Shown piece by piece: positions 42,694 to 51,323 of a stretch of DNA of 64,000 nucleotides. This DNA comes from Gemmata massiliana. Its GTDB lineage: Bacteria > Planctomycetota > Planctomycetia > Gemmatales > Gemmataceae. Location: positions 1 through 64,000 of the forward strand of contig HG799474.1 of assembly GCA_000531095.1 (NCBI GenBank), in the 5' to 3' direction. Position 1 is the stretch's first letter, and each line of letters starts with the position of its first letter. A model generated the notes under the pieces. That model saw only the letters and a list, made by a program, of their open reading frames with translations, was not told the origin of the DNA and did no database searches. Made by a program: the position numbers and the translations under genes.

Positions 42694-42707
42694 GGCGCGG
42701 GAACTGC
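42694..42707 (+). promoter_or_regulatory. Candidate sigma-54 promoter of the kdp structural genes
   Basis: GG at 42694-42695 and GC at 42706-42707 are separated by exactly ten bases (TTCGGCGCGGGAACTGCC), matching the -24/-12 geometry. The predicted start near 42718 is 30 bases before the first small gene. The -24 box matches the consensus only partly. Confidence 0.4.
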
Positions 42708-42747
42708 CAAAGGGGATAACGCAACATCGCTGCCGGAGGATCGTGAG

Positions 42748-42843
42748 ATGTCCCTTGAGTTCTGGGTGCCGGTGACCATCGGCATCGGGCTAGTCGTATT
42801 CGCGCTCATGTTCGCCTTCGTCGTCGCGTGCGACAAGGTGTGA
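42748..42843 (+). CDS. 31-residue membrane peptide at the head of the kdp operon
   Basis: ATG at 42748, stop TGA at 42843, with GGAGGA nine bases upstream of the start. The product (start SLEFWVPVTIGIGLVVFALM) is a single membrane helix followed by the short end VACDKV. It ends 11 bases before kdpF. Small one-helix proteins at this place before kdpF occur in other kdp operons, with no established role; I infer it is an accessory peptide of the Kdp complex. Confidence 0.6.
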   Translation: MSLEFWVPVTIGIGLVVFALMFAFVVACDKV

Positions 42844-42854
42844 GGAGAAGTACC

Positions 42855-42935
42855 GTGATTTGGATCACCGTGGCCGTGACCCTGTTCCTGTTCGTGTACC
42901 TGCTCGCCGCGCTCCTGCGGCCCGAACGGTTCTAG
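42855..42935 (+). CDS. kdpF: Potassium-transporting ATPase subunit F
   Basis: A 26-residue single-helix peptide starting at a GTG (42855) with GAGGAG upstream and ending in the family signature: TVAVTLFLFVYLLAALLRPE then RF and a stop. In E. coli KdpF stabilises the KdpFABC complex in the inner membrane. Its 3' half is the source of the 36-bp copy found in the response regulator gene. A 364-bp palindromic element begins 15 bases after the stop and separates it from kdpA. Confidence 0.88.
   Translation: MIWITVAVTLFLFVYLLAALLRPERF
42895..42930 (+). repeat. Source copy of the 36-bp duplication within kdpF
   Basis: Matches 41460-41495 at 35 of 36 bases. Here it is ordinary coding sequence for the conserved end of KdpF, which makes this the likely donor. 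Confidence 0.85.
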
Positions 42936-42949
42936 TTCGGTTTCCTTGT

Positions 42950-43313
42950 AACGAGCCGCGACCGCAAGGGAGCGGAGGCACCTCCTGTGGGAACGTTCGT
43001 GACGAACCCGCAACTGTGTGCCTGGGCCGTGAGTGTAGTCCGCACGCTCCGCGAGTGCCTGTCCATTTGCTTGTGGCACAGGCCTCTGGCCTGTGGAGGC
43101 ACAAGCACAGGCCTCTGGCCTGTGCCACAAGCAAATGAACGAGAGGTGCTGGTGAGTGTGGTCCGCTCGCTCCGCGAGCGGGATTTGGGCTCCTAGGACT
43201 TCGGGCGCGCCGCCACTGTGCGGGAAGCCAACCGCTCGCTCCGCGAGCGGACCACACTCACCAGCACCACACCGGAAGTCGCGGCACCCGCTCCCTTGCG
43301 GTCGCGGCTCGTT
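42950..43313. repeat. Composite palindromic element between kdpF and kdpA
   Basis: Outer arms 42950-42975 and 43288-43313 are perfect 26-base reverse complements of the same family as 11569-11658, here both carrying the matching change GCAAGGG/CCCTTGC. Inside are nested palindromes: a 37-base pair at 43145-43181 and 43232-43268 (with the self-complementary core CCGCTCGCTCCGCGAGCGG), and CACAGGCCTCTGGCCTGTG repeated at about 43076 and 43108. No gene or transposase lies inside. Confidence 0.85.
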
Positions 43314-43390
43314 TAACACGATTCCGAACGGTCCCGCCTCAGTGTGGACCCCAATCCGATTTCGTGCTCCCTTGATTTAAGAGTACCGCC

Positions 43391-45229
43391 ATGTGGCTCC
43401 TTCCATTACTGATCGTCGGCACCACGGTCTTGCTCTCCGTTCCTATGGGGCGCTACCTGGCCGGCGTTATTGACGGCAAGTACAAGGGGTTCGGCCCGCT
43501 CCGCTGGGTCGAGCGCCGACTCGATACCGGCCCGCAGACCTGGAAACAGTACGCGGTCAGCCTGTTGTTGTTCAACACGGTCATGTTCGTGTTCGGGTAC
43601 CTGGTGCTCGCGCTCCAGCCGGTGCTGCCGCTGAACCAGTCGGACCCGGTGTTCAAGGACGGGAAGGGGATGCTGTCCCCGACCACGATCTTCAACACCG
43701 TGACCTCGTTCCTCACGAACACCAACCTCCAGCACTACTCGGGCGAGCAGCACCTGTCGTACTTCTCGCAGCTCGTGTTCATCGTCTGGAACATGTTCAC
43801 CTCGGCCGCGGTCGGGTTCTGCGCGCTCGCGGCCGTGATTCGCGGGCTGCGGGGCGACGCGCACATGGGCAACTACTACGTGGACATGTGGCGCGTGGTG
43901 ATGTACGTGTTCGTGCCGTTCAGCGTCCTCACCGGGGTGCTGCTAATCGCGTCCGGCATGCCCATGACTCTCGAACCGGCGGCGGAAGTGCAAACCGTGC
44001 AGGTCGGCGCGATGGGAACCGAAACCGTGGACGGCAAGGACGTACCGAAACCACAAGTGATCGCACGCGGACCGGTCGCCGCGGTGCTCCCGATCAAGCA
44101 CCTGGGTACCAACGGTGGCGGGTTCTTCGGTGCGAACTCCGCGCACCCGTTCGAGAATCCGACCGCGTGGACCAACTACCTGGAGTGCGTCAGCATTCTG
44201 ATCTTCCCGTTCTCACTCGTCGTGATGTTCGGGCGGATGCTGAACCAGATGCGGCACGCGGCGGTGATCTACGTCGTGATGATGGTGATGTTCGCGGCGA
44301 TGATCGGCTGGGCCGTCTACCACGACACCCTGAAGCCGAACCCCGGGTTACTGGCGCAGCCCGAGCGCACGGTGAAAGTCGCGGGCGCGCCGGAGAAGGT
44401 CGTACCCGCACTGGTCGCGCTACCGGTCGATCAGGAGGGGCTCGGTAACCTGGAGGGCAAGGAACTGCGCTTCGGGCCGTCCGCGGGCGCGACGTTTTCG
44501 GCCGTGACCACTGCGGTCACCTGCGGATCGGTGAACTGCATGCACGACAGCCTGAACCCACTCGCGGGGATCACTCCGCTAGCCGGGATGCAACTGAACT
44601 GCGTGTTCGGCGGCAAGGGCGTCGGGATGATTAACATGCTGATCTACCTGGTCGTGGGCGTGTTCCTGGCGGGGCTGATGGTCGGCCGTACCCCGGAGTA
44701 TTTGGGCAAGAAGATCGAATCGCGCGAGATGAAACTGGCGATGCTCGCGCTGCTCATTCACCCGGTCATGGTGCTCGGCCCCACCGGGCTGTTCGCTGCC
44801 CTCGATTGGGGCACCGCGGCGACCAACAACCCGGGGCCGCACGGGTTCAGCGAGATCCTCTACGAGTTCAGCTCGGCCAGTGCGAACAACGGGTCCGGGT
44901 TCGAGGGGCTGGGCGACACGCACGGGTTCAACGACGCGAAGAAGAACCTTTCGACCCCAGCGCCGTTCGCGGCCCACTGGGACATCGCGACGGGGCTGGT
45001 GATGCTCCTGAGCCGGTTCATCCCGATCATCGCCCCGCTCGCGCTGGCGGCCAGCCTCGCACGAAAGAAGACGACCCCGTTCACGTCCGGGACCATGCGC
45101 ACGGACACCGTTACGTTCGGGTTCGTGTTGCTGGGCACCGTGCTGCTGGTCGGCGCGCTGCTGTTCCTGCCGGCCATGTGCCTGGGACCAGTGGCCGAAC
45201 ACTTCGGGCCGATGCCGTTCGGTCGCTAA
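43391..45229 (+). CDS. kdpA: Potassium-transporting ATPase subunit A
   Basis: A 612-residue channel-like subunit carrying potassium through the membrane, with about ten helices. Family segments: VPMGRYLAGVIDGKYKG, FNTVTSFLTNTNLQHYSGEQ, the selectivity-filter stretch GTNGGGFFGANSAHPFENP, TCGSVNCMHDSLNPLAG, VFGGKGVGMINMLIYLVVG, VGRTPEYLGKKIE, and SASANNGSGFEGLGDTH. It is slightly longer than E. coli KdpA (557) owing to an extra segment at about 190-225 and 310-365. It lies downstream of the palindromic element and 99 bases before kdpB, with a small hairpin in that gap. Confidence 0.96.
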   Translation: MWLLPLLIVGTTVLLSVPMGRYLAGVIDGKYKGFGPLRWVERRLDTGPQTWKQYAVSLLLFNTVMFVFGYLVLALQPVLPLNQSDPVFKDGKGMLSPTTIFNTVTSFLTNTNLQHYSGEQHLSYFSQLVFIVWNMFTSAAVGFCALAAVIRGLRGDAHMGNYYVDMWRVVMYVFVPFSVLTGVLLIASGMPMTLEPAAEVQTVQVGAMGTETVDGKDVPKPQVIARGPVAAVLPIKHLGTNGGGFFGANSAHPFENPTAWTNYLECVSILIFPFSLVVMFGRMLNQMRHAAVIYVVMMVMFAAMIGWAVYHDTLKPNPGLLAQPERTVKVAGAPEKVVPALVALPVDQEGLGNLEGKELRFGPSAGATFSAVTTAVTCGSVNCMHDSLNPLAGITPLAGMQLNCVFGGKGVGMINMLIYLVVGVFLAGLMVGRTPEYLGKKIESREMKLAMLALLIHPVMVLGPTGLFAALDWGTAATNNPGPHGFSEILYEFSSASANNGSGFEGLGDTHGFNDAKKNLSTPAPFAAHWDIATGLVMLLSRFIPIIAPLALAASLARKKTTPFTSGTMRTDTVTFGFVLLGTVLLVGALLFLPAMCLGPVAEHFGPMPFGR

Positions 45230-45276
45230 TTGGATCGTTCCAGGGACTGTGTTCATTCGCGGTCCCAGGGGAATCG

Positions 45277-45296
45277 CGGCCGGTGAACGCCGGCCG
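45277..45296 (+). terminator. Intercistronic hairpin kdpA-kdpB
   Basis: CGGCCGG (45277-45283) pairs with CCGGCCG (45290-45296) across a six-base loop, between kdpA and kdpB. Too small for a firm terminator; it may tune expression. Confidence 0.35.
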
Positions 45297-45328
45297 ATCG
45301 CCCAAAACTCTAACTCCACACAACGAAT

Positions 45329-47518
45329 ATGTCCGCGATATTGATGCCTCCCGAAACTGATCCGAAGCTGGCTCGCAGGGCGAGTCGGCGCCTGAGCTTG
45401 TTCGCGCCGGACCTGCTGCGTGCGGCGCTGGTGCGTGCCGTTGTCATGCTGCGCCCGGACATCCTGTGGAAGAACCCGGTGATGTTCGTGGTCGAAGTCG
45501 GCACCGTGCTGTCGTTCGTCTACACGGCGTACAAGGTGGTCGCCCCCGACTCCACGATGGCCACGCTCGGCTACTTGATCGCGCTGGACGTGTGGCTGCT
45601 TTTAACTGTGCTCTTCGCGAACTTCGCGGAAGCCCTCGCCGAAGCTCGCGGGAAGGCCCAAGCCGACGCGCTCCGCAAGACGCGGCAGGAATCCCCGGCT
45701 CAGCGACTGCGCGTCTCGGACACGTCCCGCGTACCGAACGGCACACTTGCTGCTTGGTTGCGCGAACCGCGATCGTTCATCGACGAGGTGCCATCCACGC
45801 GCCTCAAACCCGGCGATCTGGTGATCGTCGAGGCCGGTCAGGTCATTCCCGGCGACGGTGAGATTGTCGAGGGCGTCGCATCGGTGGACGAATCCGCCAT
45901 CACCGGCGAATCAGCGCCCGTCGTGCGCGAAGCAGGAGGCGACCGTTCCGGCGTCACGGGGGGGACGCGCGTTCTGTCCGACGCGATCCTGGTGCGCGTG
46001 ACCGCGGCACCGGGGGAATCGTTCCTGGATCGGATGATTGCACTGGTCGAAGGCGCGGCCCGGCAGCGGACACCGAACGAGATCGCGCTCTCGCTCGTGC
46101 TCTCCGCGTTCACGCTAATTTTCTTGATCGTGGTGGTGGCGCTGTGGCCGATGGCCGCGCACGCCGAGGAGTACATGAAGGGGTTCGTCGGTGCGACCGA
46201 ACTGAAGAGTTTGGGCACCGACGTCCCGACGCTGGTCGCGCTGCTCGTGTGCCTGATCCCGACCACCATCGGCGCGCTGCTCGCGGCGATCGGGATCGCG
46301 GGTATGGACCGCGCGCTGCGGGCGAACCTGATCGCCAAGAGCGGTAAGGCGGTCGAAGTGGCCGGCGACGTCGACACGCTGCTGCTCGACAAGACCGGGA
46401 CGATCACGCTCGGGAACCGTCGCGCGACGCGGTTCGTCCCGCTTGGGAGCCTCGCCGCGACCGAGGTGGGGCTGCTCGCGGCGCTGTCCAGTGCGGCCGA
46501 CGAAACCCCCGAGGGCAAGAGCATCGTCGAACTGCAACGGCGCACGTCCACTGCGCTCGCGGCCGTCCCGCCGTCGGGCGCGCGCTTCATCGCGTTCACC
46601 GCGCAGACTCGAATGAGCGGCGTGGATTTGCCGGACGGCCGGGCGATTCGCAAGGGCGCTTCGGATGCGGTCATCAAATACGTCAAGGCGCAAAACGGGG
46701 TAATCCCTCCCCACACCGACGAGCAGGTGAACTCGTTCGCGAGCCAGGGAATGACGCCGCTCTTGATTGCTGAGGGGAACGCGATCGTCGGGCTGGTCGT
46801 GCTGGAAGACATCCTCAAACCGGGGATCAAGGAGCGGTTCGAGCGCTTGCGGAAGATGGGCATTCGCACCGTCATGGTGACCGGGGACAACCCGCTGACC
46901 GCGAAGAGCATCGCGGAGCAGGCCGGGGTCGACGACTACATCGCGGAGGCGACCCCGGAAGCGAAGCTCGCCTACATTCGCAAGGAGCAGGCGGGCGGGC
47001 GGCTCGTCGCGATGATGGGCGACGGGACCAACGACGCCCCGGCGCTGGCGCAGGCCGACCTTGGCGTCGCCATGAACAGTGGCACCCAGGCGGCCAAAGA
47101 AGCCGGCAACATGGTCGATCTCGATAGCGACCCGACGAAACTGATCGAGGTCGTTGAGATCGGCAAGCAACTCCTGATGACGCGCGGCGCGCTCACCACG
47201 TTCAGCATCGCGAACGACCTGGCGAAGTACTTCGCCATCGTGCCGGCGCTGTTCGCGGAAACGCTCCCGTGGCTCAAGGCCGTCGACGTGATGAACCTGA
47301 CCTCGCCGACCTCGGCGATTCTCTCGGCGGTCATCTTCAACGCGATCATCATTCCGCTGCTGATCCCGATCGCGCTGCGGGGCGTGACGTACCGACCGGT
47401 GGGTGCGGACGCGCTCCTGCGGCGCAACTTGCTGGTCTGGGGGCTCGGCGGCGTGATTATTCCGTTCGCTGGCATCAAACTCATTGACCTGCTGCTGGCT
47501 GCGCTCGGCATGGCGTAA
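45329..47518 (+). CDS. kdpB: Potassium-transporting ATPase subunit B
   Basis: A 729-residue P-type ATPase that energises potassium uptake. The actuator loop has [11 protein letters not shown], the phosphorylated Asp354 is in [14 protein letters not shown], the nucleotide domain has [11 protein letters not shown], and the hinge has [20 protein letters not shown] and [20 protein letters not shown]. Seven helices are expected. It has a 30-residue N-terminal extension ([20 protein letters not shown]). No clear ribosome site precedes the ATG at 45329. A second palindromic element begins six bases after the stop. Confidence 0.97.
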   Translation: MSAILMPPETDPKLARRASRRLSLFAPDLLRAALVRAVVMLRPDILWKNPVMFVVEVGTVLSFVYTAYKVVAPDSTMATLGYLIALDVWLLLTVLFANFAEALAEARGKAQADALRKTRQESPAQRLRVSDTSRVPNGTLAAWLREPRSFIDEVPSTRLKPGDLVIVEAGQVIPGDGEIVEGVASVDESAITGESAPVVREAGGDRSGVTGGTRVLSDAILVRVTAAPGESFLDRMIALVEGAARQRTPNEIALSLVLSAFTLIFLIVVVALWPMAAHAEEYMKGFVGATELKSLGTDVPTLVALLVCLIPTTIGALLAAIGIAGMDRALRANLIAKSGKAVEVAGDVDTLLLDKTGTITLGNRRATRFVPLGSLAATEVGLLAALSSAADETPEGKSIVELQRRTSTALAAVPPSGARFIAFTAQTRMSGVDLPDGRAIRKGASDAVIKYVKAQNGVIPPHTDEQVNSFASQGMTPLLIAEGNAIVGLVVLEDILKPGIKERFERLRKMGIRTVMVTGDNPLTAKSIAEQAGVDDYIAEATPEAKLAYIRKEQAGGRLVAMMGDGTNDAPALAQADLGVAMNSGTQAAKEAGNMVDLDSDPTKLIEVVEIGKQLLMTRGALTTFSIANDLAKYFAIVPALFAETLPWLKAVDVMNLTSPTSAILSAVIFNAIIIPLLIPIALRGVTYRPVGADALLRRNLLVWGLGGVIIPFAGIKLIDLLLAALGMA

Positions 47519-47524
47519 TCCATC

Positions 47525-47840
47525 AACGAGCCGCGACCGCGAGGGAGCGGGAGGCACTTCCTGTGTGGAGCGCTGTGAGTGTAGTCCGCTCGCTCCGCGA
47601 GCGGGGCTTAGGTGCTCGATTTCGTGGCACAGGCCTCTGGCCTGTGTTGCGCCTCCACAGGCCAGAGGCCTGTGCCACAAGCAAATGAACGGAAAGGAAT
47701 CGTGAGTGTGGTCCGCTCGCTCCGCGAGCGGGGCTTGGGTGCCCGGGGTATCGGGCACGGCACCATAACGCAGGAAGCCAACCGCTCGCGGAGCGAGCGG
47801 ACCACACTCACGGGCACCACACATACGGTCGCGGCTCGTT
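47525..47840. repeat. Composite palindromic element between kdpB and kdpC
   Basis: The left arm 47525-47550 is the full 26-base terminal sequence; the right arm (about 47826-47840) keeps only the outer 14-15 bases. The interior shares its building blocks with 42950-43313: GGCACAGGCCTCTGGCCTG and its reverse complement, GTCCGCTCGCTCCGCGAGCG, and the flanking words GAGTGTGGTCC and GGAAGCCAACCGCTCGC. No gene or transposase inside. Confidence 0.82.
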
Positions 47841-47903
47841 GGGTGCAACCGCGGTTCAAACTCATCCGGTCACGACAACGTACCGGTTATTCTGGAGACA
47901 AGC

Positions 47904-48998
47904 ATGAAAGCTCACATACGTGCGAACTTGGTTCTGCTGGTGTTCACGGTTCTGGTTTGTTGTGTGCTGTACCCAGTAACGATGTACGTCATCGGGCGCG
48001 GGCTGTTCCCGACCGCTGCGTCCGGGAGCCTGATTACCGAACCGGGACCGGACGGGAAGGACGTGGTGAAGGGTTCGCGGTTGATCGCGCAACCGTTTAC
48101 GAACGACGAGTATTTCTGGTCGCGGCCGTCGGCAGCCAGTTACAACGCGGCCGCGTCCGGGGCGTCGAATTGGGGCGCGAACAACCCGAAGCTCCGGGAC
48201 CGCGTGGCGCAGTTCCTTGGGCCGATTGTGCAGTACAAGAAGAACAGCCGGTTCTACACCGGGACCGATCCCGAAAAGGCCGTCCAGAAGGACATCGAAG
48301 TGTGGTTCGCGGCCAAACCGGATCGGGTCGCGGATTGGGCCGGCGAGTTCGATTTGGCCGTCGGGAACTGGGCCAAGACGGATTTCGCGGCCAAAACGGA
48401 CACGTCCGACGAGAAGTACGGGCTTCAGGGCGAGTTCATCCTCGCGTGGGCGAAGGAGCACCCGGAAGTGATTCGCGACTGGAAGGCCGCTAACCCGACC
48501 AAAACGGACGATCCCAAACCCGAAGATTTGGCCGCGGGGTTCTTCGCCAGCTTCGCGAAGGTTCACCCCGGAAAGTGGCCGGGCGTGGTGGAAGTCGAGC
48601 AGGCGGACAAGACCAAAGTGAAGCGTATCGAACCGGTGTCGTCGGATAGTGCGATCAGCGCGAACTTCTTCGAGTTGTGGTTACGCGATCCGGCGAACGC
48701 GAGTCGCGTTGTGGACCTGGAACCGGTCGCCGCGGACATGGTGATGGCGTCGGGTTCGGGTCTCGATCCGGACATCACGCTCCGCAACGCGCTATCGGTG
48801 TACCAACTCGATCGCGTGGCGAGGGTCCGCACACCGGCGGGTGGGGACGGCAAAAAGATCCGCGACGATATCGCCGCCCTCGTGAAGAAACAGGCGTTCA
48901 CGCCGCTCAGCGGACTTGTAGGCGAACCGCTCGTGAACGTGCTGGAACTGAACCGCGAACTGGACGCCAATTTCCCGGTTCCCGTGGCTGGTAAATAA
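47904..48998 (+). CDS. kdpC: Potassium-transporting ATPase subunit C, with large insertion
   Basis: A 364-residue protein, nearly twice the usual KdpC length of about 190. The N-terminal helix and core (1-105: LYPVTMYVIGRGLFP, GSRLIAQPFTNDEYFWSRPS, AASGASNWGANNPKL) and the C-terminal part (273-364: MVMASGSGLDPDITLRNALS, GLVGEPLVNVLELNRELD) are standard. Residues about 106-272 form an insertion rich in Trp, Ala and Lys, with a loose repeat: EVWFAAKPDRVADW, LAWAKEHPEVIRDW, ASFAKVHPGKW, ELWLRDPANAS. KdpC stabilises the complex and raises ATP affinity; the insertion's role is unknown. GGAGAC precedes the ATG. Confidence 0.92.
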   Translation: MKAHIRANLVLLVFTVLVCCVLYPVTMYVIGRGLFPTAASGSLITEPGPDGKDVVKGSRLIAQPFTNDEYFWSRPSAASYNAAASGASNWGANNPKLRDRVAQFLGPIVQYKKNSRFYTGTDPEKAVQKDIEVWFAAKPDRVADWAGEFDLAVGNWAKTDFAAKTDTSDEKYGLQGEFILAWAKEHPEVIRDWKAANPTKTDDPKPEDLAAGFFASFAKVHPGKWPGVVEVEQADKTKVKRIEPVSSDSAISANFFELWLRDPANASRVVDLEPVAADMVMASGSGLDPDITLRNALSVYQLDRVARVRTPAGGDGKKIRDDIAALVKKQAFTPLSGLVGEPLVNVLELNRELDANFPVPVAGK

Positions 48999-49002
48999 AC
49001 GC

Positions 49003-49041
49003 TGTGCCCCGGTCGAGTGGGTCATTCTCGACCGGGGCACA
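49003..49041 (+). terminator. kdp operon terminator hairpin
   Basis: A 15-base perfect stem (49003-49017 with 49027-49041, TGTGCCCCGGTCGAG) and a nine-base loop, directly after the kdpC stop; no long T run follows. Confidence 0.7.
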
Positions 49042-49073
49042 TGCTTCTAATGCGGCATTCACTTTGGCGCCGA

Positions 49074-50154
49074 TCAGCCGACTTTCTTCAGCAGCGTGAT
49101 GCGTCCGGTGCTGACCCACTCGACGACGAAGATGTTGCCGTCCTTATCGAAGGCCGCGTCATGCGGGTGGACGAACTTGCCTGGGAGCCACTCCTTCGGC
49201 TGCGCGCGCACCTTGAAGCCGTCGAGCACCTTCTTCCGCCACTCCGCGTCGTCGCCCAGGTGAACGATCGGCTTGTTCTCCTTGTCGAACAGGCTCACGC
49301 GGGCGTGCAGGTCGGGGACCAGGAGCACGTCCCCGCGCGTTTTCGCGTGCGCGGGGAACAGCACGACTTGGCCGGGTGTGGTGGAGTCGATCGGCGTGCC
49401 GTCCAACCGGAAGCGGCTGAGGCGCGCGTTGGCGCGGTCGCACACCACGAGTACCGGCTTGTCCTTCACGCGGTCGTCGACCCACTGGCCGTGTGGCGTT
49501 TGGAGCTGTCCCTCGCCATTCCCGCTGCCACCGAACACCTTTACGAGATTCCCGTCTTTGTCGTAGTTCGAGCATGTAGTTGGAGCCGTACCCGTCGCCA
49601 ACGTTGAACCCGCCGTCCGGCAGCCAGCAGATGTTGGTGGGGTTGTACGCGGGCCAGATGATCCGTGTTTTATCCTTCGCGTTGGCGCGGACGGCGTACT
49701 CGGGGCACTCGGGGCGGCCCTTGGCCCACACGAATTCGCCTTTGAGATTCGTTTTGACGAGCTTGTTGAATTGGGTCCAGGTGTTCGAGAAGTAGATGAA
49801 CTCCTCGCTCCCCTCCTTGCGGATCTCGATGCCGTGGCCGCCCTCGTGCCAGTCCTTGCCGAACGAGCGGATGTACTTGCCCTTCGGGTCGAACACAAAC
49901 ACCGTGTCCATACCCTTTTTCTTCGGTAACCCCTGGTGCGTGATGTACACGTTGCCCGCGCCGTCGAGCGCGACGTTGTGCGTCGTCTGCCACTCGAACT
50001 CGCCGGGCAGTTCGCCCCAGTTGTGAACGCACTCGTATTTGTGGCCCTCGACGCCGATGACCGGCTTCTTTTCTTCGGCCTTCTTGGTCATGCCGAGCAG
50101 GATCGGCCCGGTAGACGCGACAGCAGCGGTAGCGATAAATTCGCGACGGTTCAT
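49074..50154 (-). pseudogene. TAT-signal beta-propeller gene with a frameshift
   Basis: The first frame runs from the ATG at 50154 and begins with a twin-arginine signal (NRREFIATAAVASTGPIL), followed by propeller-like repeats (HNVALDGAGNVYITHQG, GFNVGDGYGSNYML). It then loses similarity near 49570. A second frame continues the same protein (YDKDGNLVKVFGGSGNGEGQ, ARLSRFRLDGTPIDST, HDAAFDKDGNIFVVEWVSTG) to the stop at 49074. The joined product would be about 360 residues, a 6-bladed propeller of the NHL/peptidyl-amidating-lyase type common in planctomycetes. Either a true frameshift or a one-base sequencing error; the intact state of both halves favours a recent change or error. Confidence 0.75.
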
Positions 50155-50431
50155 TGTGGGGAGAGTGGGTATGAGTTACGGGCGGGGTGGGAACGAAGCG
50201 TTGAGTTTACGCAAGCACGGAGCCGAACGCAACGAGGCATATTGGGGCCACCGTGATCTCTGTGGCGCGGCCGGCCTCTCTCACCCACTCGGACCAGTTT
50301 ACCGCCCTGTCGGAGCTACCGATTCGCGCATTTCGGTTTGAGATTGACCGCGTTACTCCTTGTCGTCATACGGCTCAACATTCCGCACTCTGCACGTTTG
50401 TTGCCAAGGCGCCGGACCCGGGAAGGGTGAC

Positions 50432-51235
50432 ATGAACCGCGCTCGCGCCCTCGTAATTGGTGGTTTCCTGGCGCTCGCGGTAAGCGGGTGCGCGACCGCC
50501 ATCGAAAATTCGATCGTGTTCCAACCGCGAAAATACCCCACGGGCGATTGGGCGCCGACGTCCGGCGTTGAGGACGTGTGGATCGAGTCGTCGGACGGGG
50601 TCCGCCTGAACGGGTGGCTCGCGCGCGCCGAGCGCCCGCAAGCGGTCGTGCTGTACACGCACGGGAACGGCGGAAACATCACGACCCGGCGCGAGGTGCT
50701 CCGCCTCTTCCGCGACCGACTCAACGCTTCGGTCATGGTCTTCGACTACCGCGGGTACGGTAAGAGCGGAGGTGCCCCGACCGAAACCGGGGTGCTCGAC
50801 GACGCCCGCGCCGCCCGGCGGTACTTGGCCGAAACGTGTGGCGTTCGCGAGAGCGATGTGGTGCTGGTGGGGCACTCACTCGGGGGCGGGGTGGCAGTGG
50901 ATCTTGCCGCGGTGGACGGCGCCCGCGGGCTCATTCTGGAGGGCACCTTCACCTCCTTACCGGACGTGGCCGCGAGTCACGTCCCGCTGCTACCAGTGCG
51001 TGCGGTGATGCAGTCCAAGCTCAACTCGGTGGACAAGATCCGGAACTATCGCGGCCCGCTCTTCCAGGTCCACGGTGACGCCGATCGCATCGTTCCGTAT
51101 TCACTGGGCCAGAAGCTCTTCGCGGCCGCAAACGAACCCAAGCAGTTCATGACGGTCCCGGGCGGCGGGCACTCCGACCCGCCGACCCCGGAGTACGTTG
51201 CGGCCTTGAAACAATTCCTGGCGACACTTCCGTAG
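50432..51235 (+). CDS. Alpha/beta hydrolase, lipoprotein
   Basis: A 267-residue hydrolase from the ATG at 50432 (GGAAGGG upstream). The lipobox LALAVSGC ends the signal at about residue 20. Fold motifs: AVVLYTHGNGGNITTRREVL (oxyanion HGNGG), VMVFDYRGYGKSGGAP, the nucleophile elbow VLVGHSLGGGVAVDLA with Ser, the acid Asp in VHGDADRIVPYSLG and the His in PGGGHSDPP. It resembles the BEM46/ABHD13-like serine hydrolases; substrate unknown. It should be anchored to a membrane on the outer side. Confidence 0.87.
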   Translation: MNRARALVIGGFLALAVSGCATAIENSIVFQPRKYPTGDWAPTSGVEDVWIESSDGVRLNGWLARAERPQAVVLYTHGNGGNITTRREVLRLFRDRLNASVMVFDYRGYGKSGGAPTETGVLDDARAARRYLAETCGVRESDVVLVGHSLGGGVAVDLAAVDGARGLILEGTFTSLPDVAASHVPLLPVRAVMQSKLNSVDKIRNYRGPLFQVHGDADRIVPYSLGQKLFAAANEPKQFMTVPGGGHSDPPTPEYVAALKQFLATLP

Positions 51236-51323
51236 CGGGCTTCAACCAATCCAAGCGGAACCGTGCCACCGCACGCGGTGGTGTAAGAGGGACTAAGCGG
51301 GGCGTTGAACAAGAGTCAACTGT

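Noticed and set aside
42950-43313. Composite element as an insertion sequence
   Set aside because: No transposase frame, no target-site duplication and an interior made only of nested palindromes.
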